DNA of 64,000 nt from Microbulbifer sp. YPW1 (GCF_013367775.1 NZ_CP055157.1:2025001-2089000), one strand, 5' to 3'. Positions 9,306 to 18,005 are shown, counted from the first letter of the stretch. Notes: a model not told the origin generated them from the letters alone. Numbers and translations: made by a program.

Positions 9306-9749
9306 TTAAAAGGACGCTTTCACAAACTTGCTGACGGCACCCATATCGGCGCGGCCCTGCACCTGGGGTTTTACCAGTGCCATCACCTTGCCCATATCGG
9401 CCATGCTGCTGGCGCCGGTCTCTTTGACGGCGGCGGCAACGATTTCCTGAATTTCCGCTTCGCTCAGCTGTTCCGGCAGGAACTCCTGGATCACGTCGAT
9501 TTCCTGCTGCTCCACTTCTGCGAGCTCCGGGCGGCCGGCCTTTTCGTACTGGGTGATGGAGTCGCGGCGCTGCTTGGTCATTTTGTCCAGCAGGGCGAGA
9601 ATGCGGGCATCATCCAGCTCGATGCGCTCGTCCACTTCCACGCGTTTGATCTCGGCATTGACCAGTCGCAGGGTGGCAAGACGCGCCTTTTCACGGGCTT
9701 TCATGGCGTCTTTGGTGGCGGCGGCGAGGGTTTCCTTGAGTGTGCTCAT
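9306..9749 (-). CDS. GatB/YqeY-domain protein
   Basis: A 147-residue protein beginning MSTLKETLAAATKDAMKARE; the ATG at 9749 is preferred to an upstream extension because it matches the family N-terminus. Conserved segments LATLRLVNAEIKR, YEKAGRPELAEVEQQEIDVIQEFLPEQL and MGKVMALVKPQVQGRADMGAVSKFV identify the YqeY family, related to the tRNA-binding C-terminal part of GatB. Its role is not firmly known; an association with tRNA or amidotransferase function is usually assumed. It sits between rpsU and dnaG, as in Pseudomonas. Confidence 0.93.
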   Translation of the reverse strand: MSTLKETLAAATKDAMKAREKARLATLRLVNAEIKRVEVDERIELDDARILALLDKMTKQRRDSITQYEKAGRPELAEVEQQEIDVIQEFLPEQLSEAEIQEIVAAAVKETGASSMADMGKVMALVKPQVQGRADMGAVSKFVKASF

Positions 9750-9873
9750 TGGGTCGTCCGGAATTTTTTGGCTATTGGGAGTTATCAGTCGGATGGTCAA
9801 TATTTGGCGCAAAGGGGCAATTTGGCAAGGCTTGCGCGCGCAGGCGGGGGCAGTTGGCCTATCTGCGGGCAAT

Positions 9874-9909
9874 AAAAAACGGCGCGCGAGTAAACTCGGG
9901 CGCCGTTTT
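9874..9909 (-). terminator. Terminator/attenuator between rpsU and yqeY-like gene
   Basis: On the minus strand ACGGCGC pairs with GCGCCGT, extended by CCGAG/CTCGC around loop TTTA, and ends in T6. It follows rpsU by about 55 bp, so most rpsU transcripts should stop here, with read-through into yqeY-like, dnaG and rpoD. That matches the classical need for far more S21 than primase. Confidence 0.85.
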
Positions 9910-9963
9910 GGCCGCGAACCGCATTCGCGTCAGCGTGCTGTGATCGAGAGAGAAAGCTCGAAC

Positions 9964-10179
9964 TCAGTAGAGACGCTGGAACTTGCGGTTTTCGCGCTGC
10001 AGTTTTTTGGCGTGACGCTTAACAGCAGCGGCAGCCTTGCGCTTGCGAACGGCAGTCGGCTTTTCGTAGAACTCGCGGCGACGTACTTCGGAGAGTACAC
10101 CAGCCTTTTCGCAGGAGCGCTTGAAACGGCGCAGGGCGATGTCAAAAGGTTCGTTGTCTTTGATGCGTACTGAGGGCAT
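9964..10179 (-). CDS. rpsU: 30S ribosomal protein S21
   Basis: A 71-residue, strongly basic protein starting [27 protein letters not shown] and ending in a Lys/Arg-rich tail, matching S21 over its full length. S21 acts in translation initiation on the 30S platform. It is the first gene of the minus-strand rpsU - yqeY-like - dnaG - rpoD run. Confidence 0.98.
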   Translation of the reverse strand: MPSVRIKDNEPFDIALRRFKRSCEKAGVLSEVRRREFYEKPTAVRKRKAAAAVKRHAKKLQRENRKFQRLY

Positions 10180-10209
10180 TAGATTACCTGTAAAATTCGT
10201 TTCTCTCGG

Positions 10210-10236
10210 CCAGATGTATCTACTTTGATCATCTGG
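10210..10236 (-). promoter_or_regulatory. Inverted repeat in the rpsU leader
   Basis: CCAGATG (10210-10216) and CATCTGG (10230-10236) can form a 7-bp stem 30 bp upstream of the rpsU start codon, inside the predicted 5' leader. It could be an mRNA hairpin or an operator; no regulator is known to me. Confidence 0.4.
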
Positions 10237-10310
10237 ATCCTGGCGGCCTTTCCGGCAAATTGCTCTTCTCGCAGATGCAATCCGGAGGCCGGTTCACAGC
10301 GAGGGCGCAA

Positions 10311-10339
10311 ATTCTATACAGATGATCTGGCCTTCGCAA
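10311..10339 (-). promoter_or_regulatory. Probable rpsU promoter
   Basis: Minus-strand -35 TTGCGA (10334-10339) and -10 TAGAAT (10311-10316) are separated by 17 bp. The start site would lie near 10304, giving a leader of about 125 nt. The rest of the 10180-10604 intergenic region holds the opposing tsaD promoter and nothing else recognised. Confidence 0.6.
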
Positions 10340-10488
10340 GCCTGCGAGCGCAATCGTTTCGGGTTTCGTCGCAGTCGACCGGGTGTGATACCGGGCTTGT
10401 AACTATAGTCGCTATAACAGTCGCGACACGGACCTCTGCCGGGGCCGCCACCTGACGGGGCTCGGCGCGCCTCGGGCGGCAATTCTCC

Positions 10489-10518
10489 TTAGGCGGAAAA
10501 GGCTCTAAAGAGTATGAT
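10489..10518 (+). promoter_or_regulatory. Candidate tsaD promoter
   Basis: A -10 of TATGAT (10513-10518) lies 18 bp after a weak -35, TTAGGC (10489-10494), about 85 bp upstream of the tsaD GTG start. Confidence 0.35.
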
Positions 10519-10604
10519 AGCGCCCCTGAAACCCGGTCAGCACCGGTCATTTGTCCTTTTATCGCGCTGACCCGGACACTTCTGTTGAGGACCTTTGAAA
10601 TCCC

Positions 10605-11645
10605 GTGCGAGTACTCGGAATAGAAACTTCCTGTGACGAAACCGGTGTCGCCCTGTACGACAGCGAACAGGGCCTGCTTGGGCACACCCTGTTCAGTCAG
10701 GTGAAGCTGCACGCCGATTACGGTGGCGTGGTACCGGAACTGGCCAGTCGCGACCATGTGCGCAAACTGCTGCCCCTGATCCGCGAAGTCATGGCCCAGA
10801 GTGACACGCTGCCGGCGGACATCGACGGCGTCGCCTACACTGCCGGCCCGGGCCTGATCGGCGCGCTGATGGTGGGCGCCTGCGCTGGTCGCGCCCTGGC
10901 TTACGGTTGGGGTGTGCCCGCCATTGGTGTGCACCATATGGAGGGGCATCTACTGGCGCCAATGCTGGAGGACAAGCCGCCGGCATTCCCGTTCGTGGCC
11001 CTGCTGGTTTCCGGCGGCCACACCCAGCTGGTGGATGTACAGGGGCTCGGCCAGTACGAGCTGCTGGGGGAGTCCCTCGATGACGCCGCCGGCGAAGCCT
11101 TCGACAAGGCGGCCAAGATGCTCGACCTCGACTATCCCGGTGGCCCGCGCCTGGCGGCGCTGGCGGAGCAGGGTGACCCGCTGCGCTTCACCTTCCCGCG
11201 TCCGATGACGGATCGCCCGGGGCTCGATTTCAGTTTTTCCGGTCTCAAGACCTTCACCCTGACCACCGTGCAGAAACATGCACTGGAAGACGGCCTGCCG
11301 GACGAGCAGACCTGCGCGGATATTGCCGCGGCCTTCCAGGAGGCGGTGGTGGATACCCTGGTAATCAAGTGCCGCCGTGCGCTCAAACAGGCAAAGCGCA
11401 AGACCCTGGTGATTGCCGGCGGTGTCTCCGCCAACAAGCTGCTGCGCCAGCGCCTGGAAGCGCGACTGGCCGAGGATGGTTGCAGCGTGTTCTACCCGCG
11501 CCACGAATTCTGTACCGACAATGGTGCCATGATCGCCTATGCCGGCTGCCTGCGCCTGCAGGCCGGTCAGCGTGCAGATCTCGATATAGAAGTCCGCCCG
11601 CGCTGGCCCCTCACTGAATTGACCGGCACTTTGGGCGCGGATTAA
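10605..11645 (+). CDS. tsaD: tRNA threonylcarbamoyladenosine (t6A37) transferase TsaD
   Basis: Transfers the threonylcarbamoyl group to A37 of ANN-decoding tRNAs with TsaB and TsaE. The 346-residue product begins [19 protein letters not shown], the standard N-terminus, from a GTG start. It has the metal-binding motif [10 protein letters not shown] and the ASKHA signatures [13 protein letters not shown] and [16 protein letters not shown]. It is divergent from rpsU, the common gammaproteobacterial arrangement, and is followed by folB. The plsY gene that often sits in this neighbourhood is absent. Confidence 0.97.
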   Translation: MRVLGIETSCDETGVALYDSEQGLLGHTLFSQVKLHADYGGVVPELASRDHVRKLLPLIREVMAQSDTLPADIDGVAYTAGPGLIGALMVGACAGRALAYGWGVPAIGVHHMEGHLLAPMLEDKPPAFPFVALLVSGGHTQLVDVQGLGQYELLGESLDDAAGEAFDKAAKMLDLDYPGGPRLAALAEQGDPLRFTFPRPMTDRPGLDFSFSGLKTFTLTTVQKHALEDGLPDEQTCADIAAAFQEAVVDTLVIKCRRALKQAKRKTLVIAGGVSANKLLRQRLEARLAEDGCSVFYPRHEFCTDNGAMIAYAGCLRLQAGQRADLDIEVRPRWPLTELTGTLGAD

Positions 11646-11669
11646 GAGACCAATAGAAGGAGACTAGTT

Positions 11670-12047
11670 TTGGATATCGTTTATATCCGCGATCTCAAGG
11701 TCGATACGATTATCGGCATTTACGACTGGGAACGGGAAGTTCGCCAGACCGTAAGCCTGGATATCGAAATGGCATTCGATATCCGCGAGGCGGCGCGCAC
11801 TGACAATATCGAGCACACCCTCAACTACAAGGCGGTAGCCAAGCGCCTGATCGCGTTTATCGAGGGCAGCGAGTTTCTGCTGGTGGAAACCATGGCCGAG
11901 CAGGCCGCAGAAATTGTGCGCAAAGAATTCAATGTAAGCTGGCTGCGCCTGCGTCTGTCGAAACCCGGTGCGGTGCGCGGTGCGCGCGACGTGGGGGTTA
12001 TTATCGAGCGCGGTGTGCGCAGCAATACACAGACCTCGGAGGCCTGA
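11670..12047 (+). CDS. folB: Dihydroneopterin aldolase
   Basis: Converts 7,8-dihydroneopterin to 6-hydroxymethyl-7,8-dihydropterin in folate synthesis. The 125-residue protein starts at TTG, 7 nt after the AGAAGGAGA ribosome site. Family features are DIVYIRDLKVDTIIGIYDWERE at the N-terminus, the catalytic-site Glu in that segment, and SKPGAVRGARDVGVIIER near the end. It ends 3 nt before folK, which supports co-transcription. Confidence 0.95.
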   Translation: MDIVYIRDLKVDTIIGIYDWEREVRQTVSLDIEMAFDIREAARTDNIEHTLNYKAVAKRLIAFIEGSEFLLVETMAEQAAEIVRKEFNVSWLRLRLSKPGAVRGARDVGVIIERGVRSNTQTSEA

Positions 12048-12050
12048 GCA

Positions 12051-12548
12051 ATGGCAACCGTTTACCTGAGTCTCGGCAGCAATATCGATCGCGAGAAACA
12101 CCTGAGTGCCGGACTGGACGCGTTGGTAGCAGCGTTCGGCGATCTGCGCATGTCACAGGTGTATGAGAGCGAAGCGGTGGGCTTCGACGGCGACAATTTC
12201 TACAACCTGGTCGCCGCCATAGAAACCGATTTGTCCGTCGGCGAGCTTGCGCTGCGTTTGCGCCATATCGAAGACGACAACGGTCGCCTGCGCGGTGGGC
12301 CCAAATTCAGCGCGCGCACCCTGGATATCGATATCCTGACCTACGATGATCTCACCGGCGAAGTGGATGGGGTAAAGTTGCCGCGCGGTGAAATCCTCAA
12401 GAACGCATTCGTGTTGTTACCGCTATCTGAACTGGCGCCAGATACCCAGCATCCTGTTGCAGGCAAAACCTATCAACAGCTCTGGGAGGAGTACGATCAG
12501 GCTGCACAAAAATTGTGGCCGGTCACGTTTGATTGGCCGGCCGCCTGA
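12051..12548 (+). CDS. folK: 6-hydroxymethyl-7,8-dihydropterin pyrophosphokinase (HPPK)
   Basis: Next step of folate synthesis after FolB. The 165-residue protein has the N-terminal VYLSLGSNIDREKHL, YESEAVGFDGDNFYNLV, and the family signature RTLDIDILTYDD that carries the Mg-ATP-binding Asp pair. It overlaps no neighbour and closes the tsaD-folB-folK run. A pteridine-reductase-like gene and cca lie 6 kb away; in pseudomonads cca follows directly. Confidence 0.95.
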   Translation: MATVYLSLGSNIDREKHLSAGLDALVAAFGDLRMSQVYESEAVGFDGDNFYNLVAAIETDLSVGELALRLRHIEDDNGRLRGGPKFSARTLDIDILTYDDLTGEVDGVKLPRGEILKNAFVLLPLSELAPDTQHPVAGKTYQQLWEEYDQAAQKLWPVTFDWPAA

Positions 12549-12564
12549 GTAGAGCGGCGTACAC

Positions 12565-13479
12565 CTATAACCGATCAACCAGTGAATCGACGTAATTACC
12601 GGGAAGGATGTGGCTGCCGGTAAAGGTCAGGTGCTCCTTCTTCTTGCTTGCGATCGCGCTGTAGAGAGATTTATTTTCCTCTTGGGATGCGTACTCATCA
12701 TCGCTGGCAGTGATCAGAAGCACCTCGGGGTCCACAATCAGGGGCGCGAGGTTTTTTGGCGCTACCGCCGCTGTCTTGTCGTCTAAATAAGGCGGTACCA
12801 CGGCGAAAATCCGTTTTATCTGTGCGTCGAGCCCCCCGATCAGTAGGGCAACCTGGGCGCCCATGCTGTAGCCCACCAGATTCAGGTTGTTCTCATTCAG
12901 CTCTTTCTGAGTACGAATCCAGTCGATAAGAACCCGGTAGTCCAGGACTGTATTTCGAATCATCGCTTCATAGTCACTCTTGTCTCCGAAAAAGTGGAGG
13001 TTGTTCATGATTGAACTAAGTGGTTTGTTCGGGTCCTTTCTCGTACCGTGATACCTGGCGTCTATAGCTATCACTACATAACCTTTTTCCGTGGCGCTAC
13101 GGCCAATCTCGTTGACCCGGGTAACCGTCGGGCGCCCCTTGTATGCGTCCGTCCACCAACGTTGGTACCCCCTGCCCATGGCGGAAATGCCGATGAGTAC
13201 GGGGTAGGTTTCCTGTTCTATCGACGGGTAGCTGATTTGTCCATTCACCACTGCGCCGTCAAAGCTCTTATAGGAAAATGAGAAATCCCTTTCACCAATC
13301 TCTGTTAGGGTCATTTCGATGTTTTCCGGCGCGGGAAAGGCATAGGAATCCAGGATTTCACCCTGTGGAAGTGGTTGCACTTTCAGCGCGATAAAGGCGT
13401 ACCAGAATAGAATGACAGAGCAGAGCGCCAGGCCTGCAATAGCGCATACCTTGATTGTTTGGGTTAGCTTTTTGTTCAT
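12565..13479 (-). CDS. Alpha/beta hydrolase, membrane-anchored or exported
   Basis: A 304-residue alpha/beta hydrolase with one N-terminal hydrophobic helix (about 10-31) that should anchor or export it. The catalytic triad can be proposed: nucleophile S205 in GYSMG, an Asp at 260 or 261 in TASDDEY, and H290 in GSHILPG. A cap region follows AIDARYHGTRKDPNKP. It resembles dienelactone-hydrolase or prolyl-oligopeptidase-like folds, but no substrate can be assigned. Codon use looks less GC-rich than in the neighbouring folate genes. It lies downstream of the two-component genes on the same strand with a 96-bp gap, so joint control is possible. Confidence 0.8.
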   Translation of the reverse strand: MNKKLTQTIKVCAIAGLALCSVILFWYAFIALKVQPLPQGEILDSYAFPAPENIEMTLTEIGERDFSFSYKSFDGAVVNGQISYPSIEQETYPVLIGISAMGRGYQRWWTDAYKGRPTVTRVNEIGRSATEKGYVVIAIDARYHGTRKDPNKPLSSIMNNLHFFGDKSDYEAMIRNTVLDYRVLIDWIRTQKELNENNLNLVGYSMGAQVALLIGGLDAQIKRIFAVVPPYLDDKTAAVAPKNLAPLIVDPEVLLITASDDEYASQEENKSLYSAIASKKKEHLTFTGSHILPGNYVDSLVDRL

Positions 13480-13575
13480 GTTGAATGCCTCTTAAATGAA
13501 AGGGGGCACTCTACAAAGCAGGTGGTGAAATTCAGGTGAAAATCGCCGGAATAATAGCGCGACTGCTAATCAGGC

Positions 13576-14838
13576 TTAGCTTTGTGCGCCAGGAAAGACA
13601 GATATAGAGAGGGAAAAAGCCTGGTTCTCACAGTGAGCCGAGTAATGCCACTCCTGTGCGGTCAAAATCCTGCTGGCCAGATAAAGGCCCTGCCCAATTC
13701 CTTCACTATTCTCGCCGCGAATACCAGCGTTAAACAGGGGCTTGGTATCAAACGTAGTCTGCACTGGATTTTCAAACACAAGGGCATCGCCATCTTGATA
13801 AATATTCAGTTTGGGTTGCGAGGCGTGCCGGATGGCATTATCCAGCAGGATATCCAGAAGTAACTCCGTGAGGTGCGGATTGCCTGTGACATGAATTGAC
13901 TCTGCGAGGGTAAGGTTTATCTCGAAGCTTTCCTTAATCGATATTTCAGGGCGAGCCAGCAGTCGGTTTTCCAGCAGCGGGCGCAGGTCAAACATTTTGC
14001 GCTCGAACGATTCCGATCTTGCCAGCGCCAACAGGGTGGTTACCGTCCGGTTCATGTTTGCCAGTATTGCACTCAGCTCGTGGGCTTCCGATGCCTTCAG
14101 GCCTCTGTTACCTGACAGGGTTAAAGTGTTGGATGCGACTGCGAGATTAGTGCGGAACTCGTGGCTGACATCGCGGGTGAATTCCACTTCCCTCTGTCGA
14201 GCGTTCTGAAGTTCGCGCACATTCCGTTCCAGAGTGCGTGCGAGAAACCCGATTTCGTCATTGCGATTGCTACTCGTCAGCTTCAGTGGCGGTGTATTGG
14301 CCGCTTGCGATTCGACCTCGCTTGCGAGGGAGAGTATTGGTCGCACGGTACCGGTGATCAGGCGATGGGCCAGACAAAGTGCCAGCGCCGTTGTGCAAAG
14401 GAAAGTGGCGACTAGCATCCAGATCAGTCGTCCCGACTGGCTTGACACTGTAAGCAGGTTGCCGACTTCTGAGGCGAGGATTGCCCCTGTGTCTGGCGTC
14501 AGCTCACGCAGATGGAAATGCTGATGTCCCGCCACAAATAATTCGGCCTTGCGCCGCTCACCGTCCAGTGCAGTGATAAATGCTTGTGGAGTTTCGGCTG
14601 GTGAGGGGTAGAGCGTGAACTGTGGCAGTCTGGGGGATGGCAGTTCACCGTGTTCCCGGAAATGTCGCTCGATATAGTCAACTTCGTTGTTGATCAGGTT
14701 GTCGATCAACTGGTCTTCAATCACATAGGCGGCGATTATCCCGATGCCTGAATAGATCAGGCAAATTAGCAGTGTGAATCCACCGAACAAGGTGAGCACT
14801 TTGCGCTTCAGTCTTCCCTTCGGCCTTTCAGTTTGCAC
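13576..14838 (-). CDS. Sensor histidine kinase
   Basis: A 420-residue inner-membrane kinase. Two transmembrane helices (about 14-40 and 138-160) enclose a periplasmic sensor of about 95 residues, then a HAMP segment, a HisKA domain with phospho-acceptor H226 in FTRDVSHEFRTNLAV, an N box LLDNAIRHAS, and a shortened ATP-lid region with GIGQGLYLASRI. The glycine-rich lid is simpler than in EnvZ or PhoQ. It overlaps the upstream response regulator by 11 nt, so the two are a cognate pair. The signal is unknown. Confidence 0.93.
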   Translation of the reverse strand: MQTERPKGRLKRKVLTLFGGFTLLICLIYSGIGIIAAYVIEDQLIDNLINNEVDYIERHFREHGELPSPRLPQFTLYPSPAETPQAFITALDGERRKAELFVAGHQHFHLRELTPDTGAILASEVGNLLTVSSQSGRLIWMLVATFLCTTALALCLAHRLITGTVRPILSLASEVESQAANTPPLKLTSSNRNDEIGFLARTLERNVRELQNARQREVEFTRDVSHEFRTNLAVASNTLTLSGNRGLKASEAHELSAILANMNRTVTTLLALARSESFERKMFDLRPLLENRLLARPEISIKESFEINLTLAESIHVTGNPHLTELLLDILLDNAIRHASQPKLNIYQDGDALVFENPVQTTFDTKPLFNAGIRGENSEGIGQGLYLASRILTAQEWHYSAHCENQAFSLSISVFPGAQS

Positions 14839-15517
14839 CGGGCTGCTCCAGTTTGAAGCCGATATTGCTGATGGTTTTCAGCATGGGTTCGGGAAATGGC
14901 CGATCGAGTTGGCGCCGAAGGCTGTAGACATGGGATTTCAATGCATCGCTGTCCGGTGGATTGTCCCCCCAAATGCGGTGGCTGAGTTCACTGCGGCTGA
15001 GTGGCTCCGGGTAGGCGCAGGCTAGTTCCCACAGAATATTGAACGCAATTGTGGTGAGTTTAAGCGGTTGTCCGTTTCTCGTGGCTTCGCGACGGCGCCC
15101 GGAAATCTTCAGGGCACCGATACAAACCTCATCACTGCGGTGCAATTCCCGGCGCCGTGCAAGGGCTTCGCAACGCAGGGCCAGCTCGCGCGGGTCGAAG
15201 GGCTTGCAAAGGTAATCGTCTGCACCCGAGTGGAACCCCTGCGCTTTGTCGGTAAAGGCATCACGTGCAGTAAGCATAAGAATAGGGGTGACAACGGGGG
15301 CTCGCTGGCGGAGCTGGCGGCAAACCTCGAGGCCATCGATGTCCGGTAGGTTCAGGTCCAGCAGAATCAGGTCGTAGATCTCTGTCAGGGCCAGTTGCAG
15401 GCCGAGTTGCCCGCAGTTGGCGAAATCTACCTGCCAGTCGTGCTGCTCCAGAAATTCACCGGTCTGGAGTGCGAGCGTAGGATTGTCTTCAATCAGAAGA
15501 ATCTTGAGTCTGTTCAC
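14828..15517 (-). CDS. OmpR/PhoB-family response regulator
   Basis: A receiver domain (1-115) with acidic pocket E10-D11, phospho-acceptor D54 in LILLDLNLPDIDG, T/S in LTARD and K in LCKPFD, then a winged-helix DNA-binding domain ending ISNIGFKLEQPGAN. The GTG at 15517 is favoured as start because MNRLKILLIEDN matches the family. A GTG at 15535 is also open and would add six residues. A perfect inverted repeat lies 12 bp upstream. It partners the histidine kinase that overlaps its 3' end. Confidence 0.93.
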   Translation of the reverse strand: MNRLKILLIEDNPTLALQTGEFLEQHDWQVDFANCGQLGLQLALTEIYDLILLDLNLPDIDGLEVCRQLRQRAPVVTPILMLTARDAFTDKAQGFHSGADDYLCKPFDPRELALRCEALARRRELHRSDEVCIGALKISGRRREATRNGQPLKLTTIAFNILWELACAYPEPLSRSELSHRIWGDNPPDSDALKSHVYSLRRQLDRPFPEPMLKTISNIGFKLEQPGAN

Positions 15518-15528
15518 CGGCAGGTGCC

Positions 15529-15555
15529 TGTCCACTTATGCGAAGTAAGTGGACA
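15529..15555 (-). promoter_or_regulatory. 10-bp perfect inverted repeat upstream of the response regulator
   Basis: TGTCCACTTA (15529-15538) and TAAGTGGACA (15546-15555) are separated by 7 bp, between the OYE stop and the response-regulator start. There is no T tract, so an operator or leader hairpin is likelier than a terminator. Confidence 0.5.
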
Positions 15556-15622
15556 TTGTGACAAGCTGCCAGTGAATTTGAAGTGAAATTTGGACGCGAC
15601 CGGGTTCCGGCCGCGATGCCGA

Positions 15623-16735
15623 TCAGCTCAGGCTTGCCAAAGCTTCCTTGGTGAACGGAACGATTTCTTCCTCGCGACCTTGTTTCACTTTCTGCAGCCA
15701 GTTCGGGTCCTGCAGCAGTGCGCGGCCAACCGCGATCATGTCGAACTCGTTGGTGTCCATGCGGCGCACCAATTCGTCCAGGCCGGTGGGGTTGGCGGTG
15801 CCGCCCATGCCCTGGTTGTTGCCGCCGATAAAATCATCGTCGAGGCCGACACTGCCCACAGAAATAACCGGCTTGCCGGTGAGTTCCTTGGTCCAGCCCG
15901 CCAGGTTCATATCGGAACCTTCGAACTCCGGCACCCAGAAACGACGTGTAGAGGCGTGGAAGATATCCACACCGGCGTCCACCAGCGGGGTCAGGAAACG
16001 CTTCAGCTCTTCCGGGGTATGCGCCAGCTTGGCTTCGTAGTCCTGCTGCTTCCACTGTGAGTAGCGCAGCACGATGGCAAAGTCTTCGCCGACGGCTTCG
16101 CGTACCGCTTTCACAATTTCCACCGCGAAGCGGGTGCGGTTTTCAATAGAGCCGCCGTACTCGTCTTCGCGCACGTTGGTGCCTTCCCAGAAGAACTGGT
16201 CAATCAGGTAACCGTGGGCGCCGTGGATTTCCACCCCGTCAAAGCCCACTTCCTTGGCTGCCTTGGCGGCATCCGCGAACGCGCGTACCACATCCTGGAT
16301 ATCTTCTTTGGTCATGGCGTGGCCGTTGGCCTTGCCGGGCTTGAACAGGCCGGAGGGGGAATAGCCCGGTACGGATTTATCCGGTCCGGTTCCCTCTTTG
16401 CGTACGGAGCCCACATGCCAGAGCTGGGGAATAATCTGGCCACCGGCGGCGTGAACTTCCTCGACCACCTTTTTCCAGCCGGCCAGGGCTTCTTCGCCAT
16501 AGATGGCCGGGACATTCTCGTAGCCGTTGGCCGCCTTGCCATCAACAAAGGTGCCCTCGGTGATGATCAGGCCCACTTCACCTTCCGCGCGGCGGCGGTA
16601 ATAGCCGGCCACCTGGTCGTTGGGAACGTAGCCGGGGGACGCGGTGCGGGTCATGGGGGCCATGGCCACGCGATTGCGCAGCTTCAGGGATTTGTGTTCA
16701 AAAGGACGCAAAAGGCTGTCCAGGTTGCCGCTCAT
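15623..16735 (-). CDS. NADH:flavin oxidoreductase, Old Yellow Enzyme family
   Basis: A 370-residue FMN-dependent ene-reductase-type TIM barrel. It begins LLRPFEHKSLKLRNRVAMAPMTR, has QLWHVGSVRK, and carries the active-site pair in GVEIHGAHGYLIDQFFWEGTN. It ends with the FMN phosphate-binding segments PVISVGSVG and DMIAVGRALLQDPNW. Such enzymes reduce electrophilic alkenes or xenobiotics; the substrate is not predictable. It is divergent from an HxlR-type regulator, a pairing common in electrophile or quinone stress responses, so that regulator probably controls it. Confidence 0.93.
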   Translation of the reverse strand: MSGNLDSLLRPFEHKSLKLRNRVAMAPMTRTASPGYVPNDQVAGYYRRRAEGEVGLIITEGTFVDGKAANGYENVPAIYGEEALAGWKKVVEEVHAAGGQIIPQLWHVGSVRKEGTGPDKSVPGYSPSGLFKPGKANGHAMTKEDIQDVVRAFADAAKAAKEVGFDGVEIHGAHGYLIDQFFWEGTNVREDEYGGSIENRTRFAVEIVKAVREAVGEDFAIVLRYSQWKQQDYEAKLAHTPEELKRFLTPLVDAGVDIFHASTRRFWVPEFEGSDMNLAGWTKELTGKPVISVGSVGLDDDFIGGNNQGMGGTANPTGLDELVRRMDTNEFDMIAVGRALLQDPNWLQKVKQGREEEIVPFTKEALASLS

Positions 16736-16860
16736 AACACTCTCCGAAATCTCGTTTACAGATGCTTCAGTTAGCCCGTGGCGGGGCCGGATTCCGGGGT
16801 GCCCGCCAATTAGGTTGCGTTATGAAACTTCATTTGGTTTTTTAATGCAACCATTTCGCT

Positions 16861-16866
16861 TATACT
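16861..16866 (+). promoter_or_regulatory. -10 box that predicts a leaderless HxlR transcript
   Basis: TATACT lies only 7 nt before the ATG at 16874, so transcription should begin at or next to the start codon. No Shine-Dalgarno sequence is present. A possible -35, TTGGTT, is at 16834-16839 with a long 21-bp spacer. ATAC/GTAT half-sites flank the start and could bind the regulator itself. Confidence 0.45.
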
Positions 16867-16873
16867 GTTTTGT

Positions 16874-17335
16874 ATGACACGTAAACGATTTGATGATCTT
16901 GGCTGCTCGGTGGCCTGCGCCCTGAATGAAGTGGGCGACTGGTGGTCCCTGCTGGTAATCAAGCAGGCGATGCTGGGTACGCGGCGTTATGGGGATTTCC
17001 AGAAAAGCCTGGGAATTGCCAAGAATATCCTGTGTGACCGGCTGTCCCGCCTGGTGGAAAACGGTGTGATGACCCGTGTGGATGTTGGGGAGCACGGTAC
17101 CCGTTACGAGTACCGCCTGACGGAAAAGGGACGCGATCTGTTTGCCGTGGTGGTCGCACTGCGTCAGTGGAGCGAGCGCTGGAACGGCAGCAAGGACTCC
17201 ATGCAGCTGGTGGAGCGCGGTAACGGCGAAGCGATTGCACAGGTAGCGGTACAGAATGTCGCTGGGGAAGCGCTCAGCGTGCGCGATGTGCTGTTTGTGG
17301 ATGAGAATGGGGAGCCGTTGGAGCAGGTCGGCTGA
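16874..17335 (+). CDS. HxlR-family winged-helix transcriptional regulator
   Basis: A 153-residue regulator. The N-terminal HxlR domain (about 5-105) has GCSVACALNEVGDWWSLLVIKQ, FQKSLGIAKNILCDRLSRLVENGVM and YRLTEKGRDLF. Cys11 and Cys15 lie where redox-sensing HxlR/YodB proteins often have a reactive cysteine. A C-terminal extension of about 45 residues (LSVRDVLFVDENGEPLEQ) is common in proteobacterial members. It is divergent from the Old Yellow Enzyme gene, its likely target. Confidence 0.9.
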   Translation: MTRKRFDDLGCSVACALNEVGDWWSLLVIKQAMLGTRRYGDFQKSLGIAKNILCDRLSRLVENGVMTRVDVGEHGTRYEYRLTEKGRDLFAVVVALRQWSERWNGSKDSMQLVERGNGEAIAQVAVQNVAGEALSVRDVLFVDENGEPLEQVG

Positions 17336-17342
17336 CCCCTGC

Positions 17343-17360
17343 GGGCGACCGCGGTCGCCC
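17343..17360. repeat. 18-bp perfect GC palindrome between convergent genes
   Basis: GGGCGACCGCGGTCGCCC reads the same on both strands, just after the HxlR stop and before the end of the convergent phosphoribosyltransferase gene. It can form a hairpin but no T tract follows on either side, so terminator function is doubtful. Confidence 0.4.
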
Positions 17361-17394
17361 TGGTTATGTGTATGTTTTCTCGCCTGCTGCCCGC

Positions 17395-17973
17395 TTATTT
17401 TTCCCGATTCATCACTTTCTTAAGCAGCGCCTGATGTCGGCGCAGTTCCGGTTTGTGCTCCAGAATTTCCGCTTCCGTCAGTCCCTTCAATTCATGGGGA
17501 AATACCAGCCATTCGTCGGTTTTGTGCAGGTAATAATCTGGCTCGCAATCGGTCTGATTGCGATTGGGTTTGAAATAGGGGCAGGCCGTGCGAATTTCCG
17601 GGGTGTTTTTCTTGCACGCCTTGCGCAGGTCGGAAATGGCCTGCTGGATGCTCAGCCCGGTATCGTAGACGTCGTCCACGATCAGCATTTTCTCGTGCGA
17701 CTCTACCTGCTTGATCAGGTAAGTGAGTCCGTGCACTTTTACTTCTTTTTGTCGCTGGTTGACGCCCGTATAGGACGAGGTGCGTATCGCGATATGGTCG
17801 GCGTGAAACCCGAGGAAGTCGAACATCTCCTGCACCGCGATGCCGATGGGGGCGCCACCGCGCCATACCCCGACGATATAGTCCGGCATAAAGCCGCTTT
17901 CCACGACTTTAAGCGCCAGGGTGAAGGAGTCCTCCAGCAATGACTGGGCGGAAATAAACTGCTTTTCGCTCAC
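17395..17973 (-). CDS. Phosphoribosyltransferase (hypoxanthine/guanine type)
   Basis: A 192-residue PRTase with the PRPP-binding loop MLIVDDVYDTGLS (two Asp, then DTG) and the GVWRGGAPIGIAV first loop. The GTG at 17973 is chosen because GAGGAG lies 8 nt upstream, whereas an upstream in-frame GTG at 17988 would place that ribosome site inside the gene. A C-terminal segment (YYLHKTDEWLVFPHEL) matches the family of gpt/hpt-like proteins in gammaproteobacteria. It likely salvages hypoxanthine, guanine or xanthine; exact base specificity is open. Confidence 0.85.
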   Translation of the reverse strand: MSEKQFISAQSLLEDSFTLALKVVESGFMPDYIVGVWRGGAPIGIAVQEMFDFLGFHADHIAIRTSSYTGVNQRQKEVKVHGLTYLIKQVESHEKMLIVDDVYDTGLSIQQAISDLRKACKKNTPEIRTACPYFKPNRNQTDCEPDYYLHKTDEWLVFPHELKGLTEAEILEHKPELRRHQALLKKVMNREK

Positions 17974-18005
17974 GAGGTTGCTCCTCACTCTCTATGTTCG
18001 GGATT

